Assembly: GCA_030631385.1 (NCBI GenBank)
Contig: DAOVLG010000052.1
Span: 1 to 8,516 of the forward strand
Source: Candidatus Coatesiibacteriota bacterium
GTDB taxonomy: Bacteria > RBG-13-66-14
DNA: 8,516 bases
Direction: 5' to 3'
The notes beneath the pieces were generated by a model. That model was given only the letters and a program-made list of their open reading frames with translations, had not been told where the DNA came from and made no database searches. The position numbers and the translations under genes are program-made. Positions 7,301 to 8,516 of the stretch are shown piece by piece (the stretch's first letter is position 1; the number at the start of each line of letters is the position of its first letter).

Positions 7301-8516
7301 CGTCAAGGCTATGCGCATCTGGATCGAGGCCGAGAACACCGGTGATTTCGACGCCGACCCCGACACGGCCGTCCTCCTCTACCACCTGCGCCTGACCGGG
7401 GTACGCTGGGATACGCCGGTCACCGAACCCGACGACCCGCTCAACCACCTCGAGGTGGGCACGATCAACTCCGAGGACAACCAGGACTACGAGCCCCTGG
7501 AGCAGCGCGAGGACACCCAGGGCTTCCTCATCCGCGAGCAGTCCCTGGAACTCACCTACAACTTAAACACGTGGAACGACTGGGGTTACGACGGACAGTT
7601 CGGTCGGGGTTATCAGGGTTCGAACCCCCGGTTCTTTGACACCGATATGCCAGACCTGGGGGAGGGCGACGGAATCCTCAACACCGAGGACGCCAACCAC
7701 AACGGCATCCTGGACCCGGGCGAGGACACCGGCTGGCCCGGATACGACCCCGAGCTGACCGGAGCCGGAAACGGCGTGCTCGACACCGAGGACGAGATAG
7801 TGGGCTACACGGTTCAGGAATTCCTGGAAAGCCGCGACTTCACCACCCACGACCGTCTGACGGTCAACATCAACAACCGCAACCCGGACCGTTCGGGCGA
7901 GGACCTCTTCTTCATCCGCTTCGGCACCGACGAGAGCAACTACTACGAGGTGGCGGCGCCCCTCTCCGAACCGGGCTGGCAAACCGTGGAGGTGGACTTC
8001 ACCGAGCTCATCGCCCTGCGGCAGGAGTACGAGGCCTTAGATCCCGAGATGCGTCCCGACGTGTACCGGAGGGACAATCTGACCGTAGCCGGCTCACCTC
8101 AACTGGTCCGCATTTACGAGGTGTCCTGCGGCGTGCGAACCACCAGCCCGATGAGCGGCTACTTCCCACCCGGTGGGGGACCGGGGAGGATCTGGGTGAA
8201 CAACATAGACCTCCGCAACCCGGTGGTACGTGAGGGACAGGCCCAGCGCGGCAAGCTGACCTTCAAGTTCGCCGACGTGCTGAGAGTCGAGGGCAGCTAC
8301 CAGAAGATAGACGGTGAGTTTCAGTCCATCGGCCTCCGACGCACCGGGGTTACGAGCGAGGACTTCGACGGCGTCGCCACCCTCCAGCTCGGTAAGTTCA
8401 TGCCCGACGAGTGGAAGGTCTCCATGCCCCTCTCCGGCTCCTGGACCCACTCCACGGTCTGTGTGGAAAACATCGCCGAGTACGAGGGCTCCATCGAGGA
8501 CCTGGGCAAAACGGTC
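4305..8516 (+). CDS. sprA: SprA-like type IX secretion outer-membrane translocon (cell-surface protein SprA family), N-terminal 1404 residues; 3' end outside the window
   Basis: The frame is open for 1404 codons to the window edge; known SprA proteins are about 2400 residues, so about 1000 are likely missing. SprA forms the giant outer-membrane beta-barrel through which T9SS cargo leaves the cell. Residues 1-23 look like a signal peptide (MRR, hydrophobic to L21, LRA before K24). SprA-type features follow in order: QIRVEGTVAERVTVNVDYDD (182-201), IYTGREDELI (214-223), SLSIPGTRFV and SLFGAK (232-252), GLLIFPDRYPF (526-536), VTLNGRRLV with DYIIDYDSGYIEF (586-610), VDTKSESAISLEGEWA (708-723), AHIDDMESA (735-743), YLEFYL (839-844), LNTEDLDFNLTLD (935-947), RFGTDESNYYEV (1205-1216), WVNNIDL (1297-1303) and LGKFMPDEW (1362-1370). 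The TTG start has GGAG 7 nt upstream. The protein is strongly acidic, with an Asp/Glu-rich stretch at 863-912. It follows glyS by 157 bp; no clear promoter was seen. Identification is from remembered family motifs, not from a search. Confidence 0.85.
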   Translation, partial: MRRAVPVSIALFSILLAVGILRAKPDDRYRIERFYHRVNPPKRFEYEAYNTPELEAPRDQSFYEELTIEPFTYDPPTVEEFGGRLWNFHRVYDAFGEPYPYPFHYDQWAERVRSIRARELGYLREADEGLIGDIELAWLATTLKITGRKLFVLGYTSKTYDNPPDPLLEGTQGDFNMDQETQIRVEGTVAERVTVNVDYDDTRENESRNKLSLIYTGREDELIRRAELGDVSLSIPGTRFVSYSAKSLFGAKVIGGLGEWFTFTLIGSREKGITEEEEFTGTGQLQREDIRDISYSERIYYRVDTNPAHFGPELQIAESGLDGSALIEIYVYSYGRQRDPTETYYSLNAEIYDDGEGGSPTDPPNPTGEDPVSSDFWRRLENVADFYINKATGRITFTPSVSSSDYVAIKYKVASPTSPTGIIYSVGYTDSPPELVNPKLIKSGIINPLLTDYMYHNIHYLGSTSLQNDSDFILEIFDLQDRANDADDFDTDGDTSEPLIRVFGLTRAADGSDDRININYIDFANGLLIFPDRYPFQKEGEEDTDDDAYDENYSRRNHRFDIHTEYHSASAIRFLKPNIIPGSEEVTLNGRRLVRDTDYIIDYDSGYIEFLVPGADSSDADLKIKYEYKPFFGEAGKTLAGGRLEFNIGEVFCLGGTYIGEWTDKPVDELEIPELRAIPSAHQVVDADARLDLKNQFMTDFVNLFPLVDTKSESAISLEGEWAYSFYDPNRVGRAHIDDMESAHQSISFPANGDEWGPSSPPVTGEGVYSQEDRRLMGVGDEEWIRKQINGEWNEDVVRVMVFGGDDDKPLPQEAGQWDSVCRIISPSGLDLEEKNLKYLEFYLYRRGGIHGGVLHFDIGLINEDSDDDYTGLGWEGYDTEDEGLHEGISDDLSDPGELDGRLNYDEDERGWTFNNAGAGGIYDQVIIGKNNSILNTEDLDFNLTLDTIEQHYGYALPLGEIPEQYLGRDLGNGWLAIRIPLELDETRPGDYMPPLSKIVKAMRIWIEAENTGDFDADPDTAVLLYHLRLTGVRWDTPVTEPDDPLNHLEVGTINSEDNQDYEPLEQREDTQGFLIREQSLELTYNLNTWNDWGYDGQFGRGYQGSNPRFFDTDMPDLGEGDGILNTEDANHNGILDPGEDTGWPGYDPELTGAGNGVLDTEDEIVGYTVQEFLESRDFTTHDRLTVNINNRNPDRSGEDLFFIRFGTDESNYYEVAAPLSEPGWQTVEVDFTELIALRQEYEALDPEMRPDVYRRDNLTVAGSPQLVRIYEVSCGVRTTSPMSGYFPPGGGPGRIWVNNIDLRNPVVREGQAQRGKLTFKFADVLRVEGSYQKIDGEFQSIGLRRTGVTSEDFDGVATLQLGKFMPDEWKVSMPLSGSWTHSTVCVENIAEYEGSIEDLGKTV
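7104..7690 (+). repeat. Exact 17-nt direct repeat inside the SprA-like gene
   Basis: ATCCTCAACACCGAGGA occurs at 7104-7120 and again at 7674-7690, in the same reading frame, coding the ILNTED motif. A diverged third copy codes VLDTED at about 7776-7793. The repeat reflects reuse of a protein motif rather than a mobile element. Confidence 0.6.
7668..7727 (+). other. Calcium-loop-like segment in the SprA-like protein
   Basis: Residues 1122-1141 read D-G-I-L-N-T-E-D-A-N-H-N-G-I-L-D-P-G-E-D. The D-x-N-x-N-G-x-x-D-x-x-E spacing (D1129 to E1140) resembles EF-hand or dockerin-type calcium loops. Related LNTED/LDTED segments occur at 935-939 and 1159-1163. Metal binding is inferred from spacing only. 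Confidence 0.4.

Overview
The window comes from a GC-rich bacterium (roughly 60% G+C by eye). It holds two complete genes and two genes cut by the window edges. Glycyl-tRNA synthetase is of the split alpha2beta2 type (glyQ and glyS as separate chains). Next to it lies the N-terminal 1404 residues of a SprA-like outer-membrane translocon, the channel of type IX secretion. SprA-type proteins are known from the Bacteroidota and related FCB lineages. Most Bacteroidota use single-chain GlyRS, so split GlyRS plus high G+C suggests a non-Bacteroidota FCB-like lineage or another candidate phylum. I cannot name the phylum from this window.

Layout. Bases 1-717 (minus strand, running off the left edge) encode an M42-family metallo-aminopeptidase with a TTG start. 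Bases 718-1076 are a divergent intergenic region. It carries a strong sigma70-type promoter facing left (TTGACC-17-TATACT) and another facing right (TTGACT-17-TAAAAT). The rightward transcript has a leader of about 200 nt. Within about 10 nt of its predicted start is a compact 75-nt element with terminal inverted repeats that can fold into a closed three-way junction. Bases 1077-1970 are glyQ and 1970-4147 are glyS, joined by a 1-base TGATG overlap, so they are one operon with probable translational coupling. Bases 4148-4304 are a hairpin-rich spacer. Bases 4305-8516 (plus strand, running off the right edge) are the SprA-like gene, with a TTG start, a clear Shine-Dalgarno and a signal peptide.

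Function. GlyQ and GlyS together charge tRNA-Gly in the cytoplasm. The M42 peptidase is a cytoplasmic housekeeping aminopeptidase under its own promoter. The SprA-like protein would sit in the outer membrane. Nothing in the window ties it functionally to glyQS beyond shared direction. Whether it has its own promoter or is read through from glyS is unresolved.

Points of most interest: the SprA-like translocon in an apparently non-Bacteroidota context, the three-way-junction element in the glyQS leader, and an abrupt drop to about 43% G+C over the last 240 or so bases of glyS.
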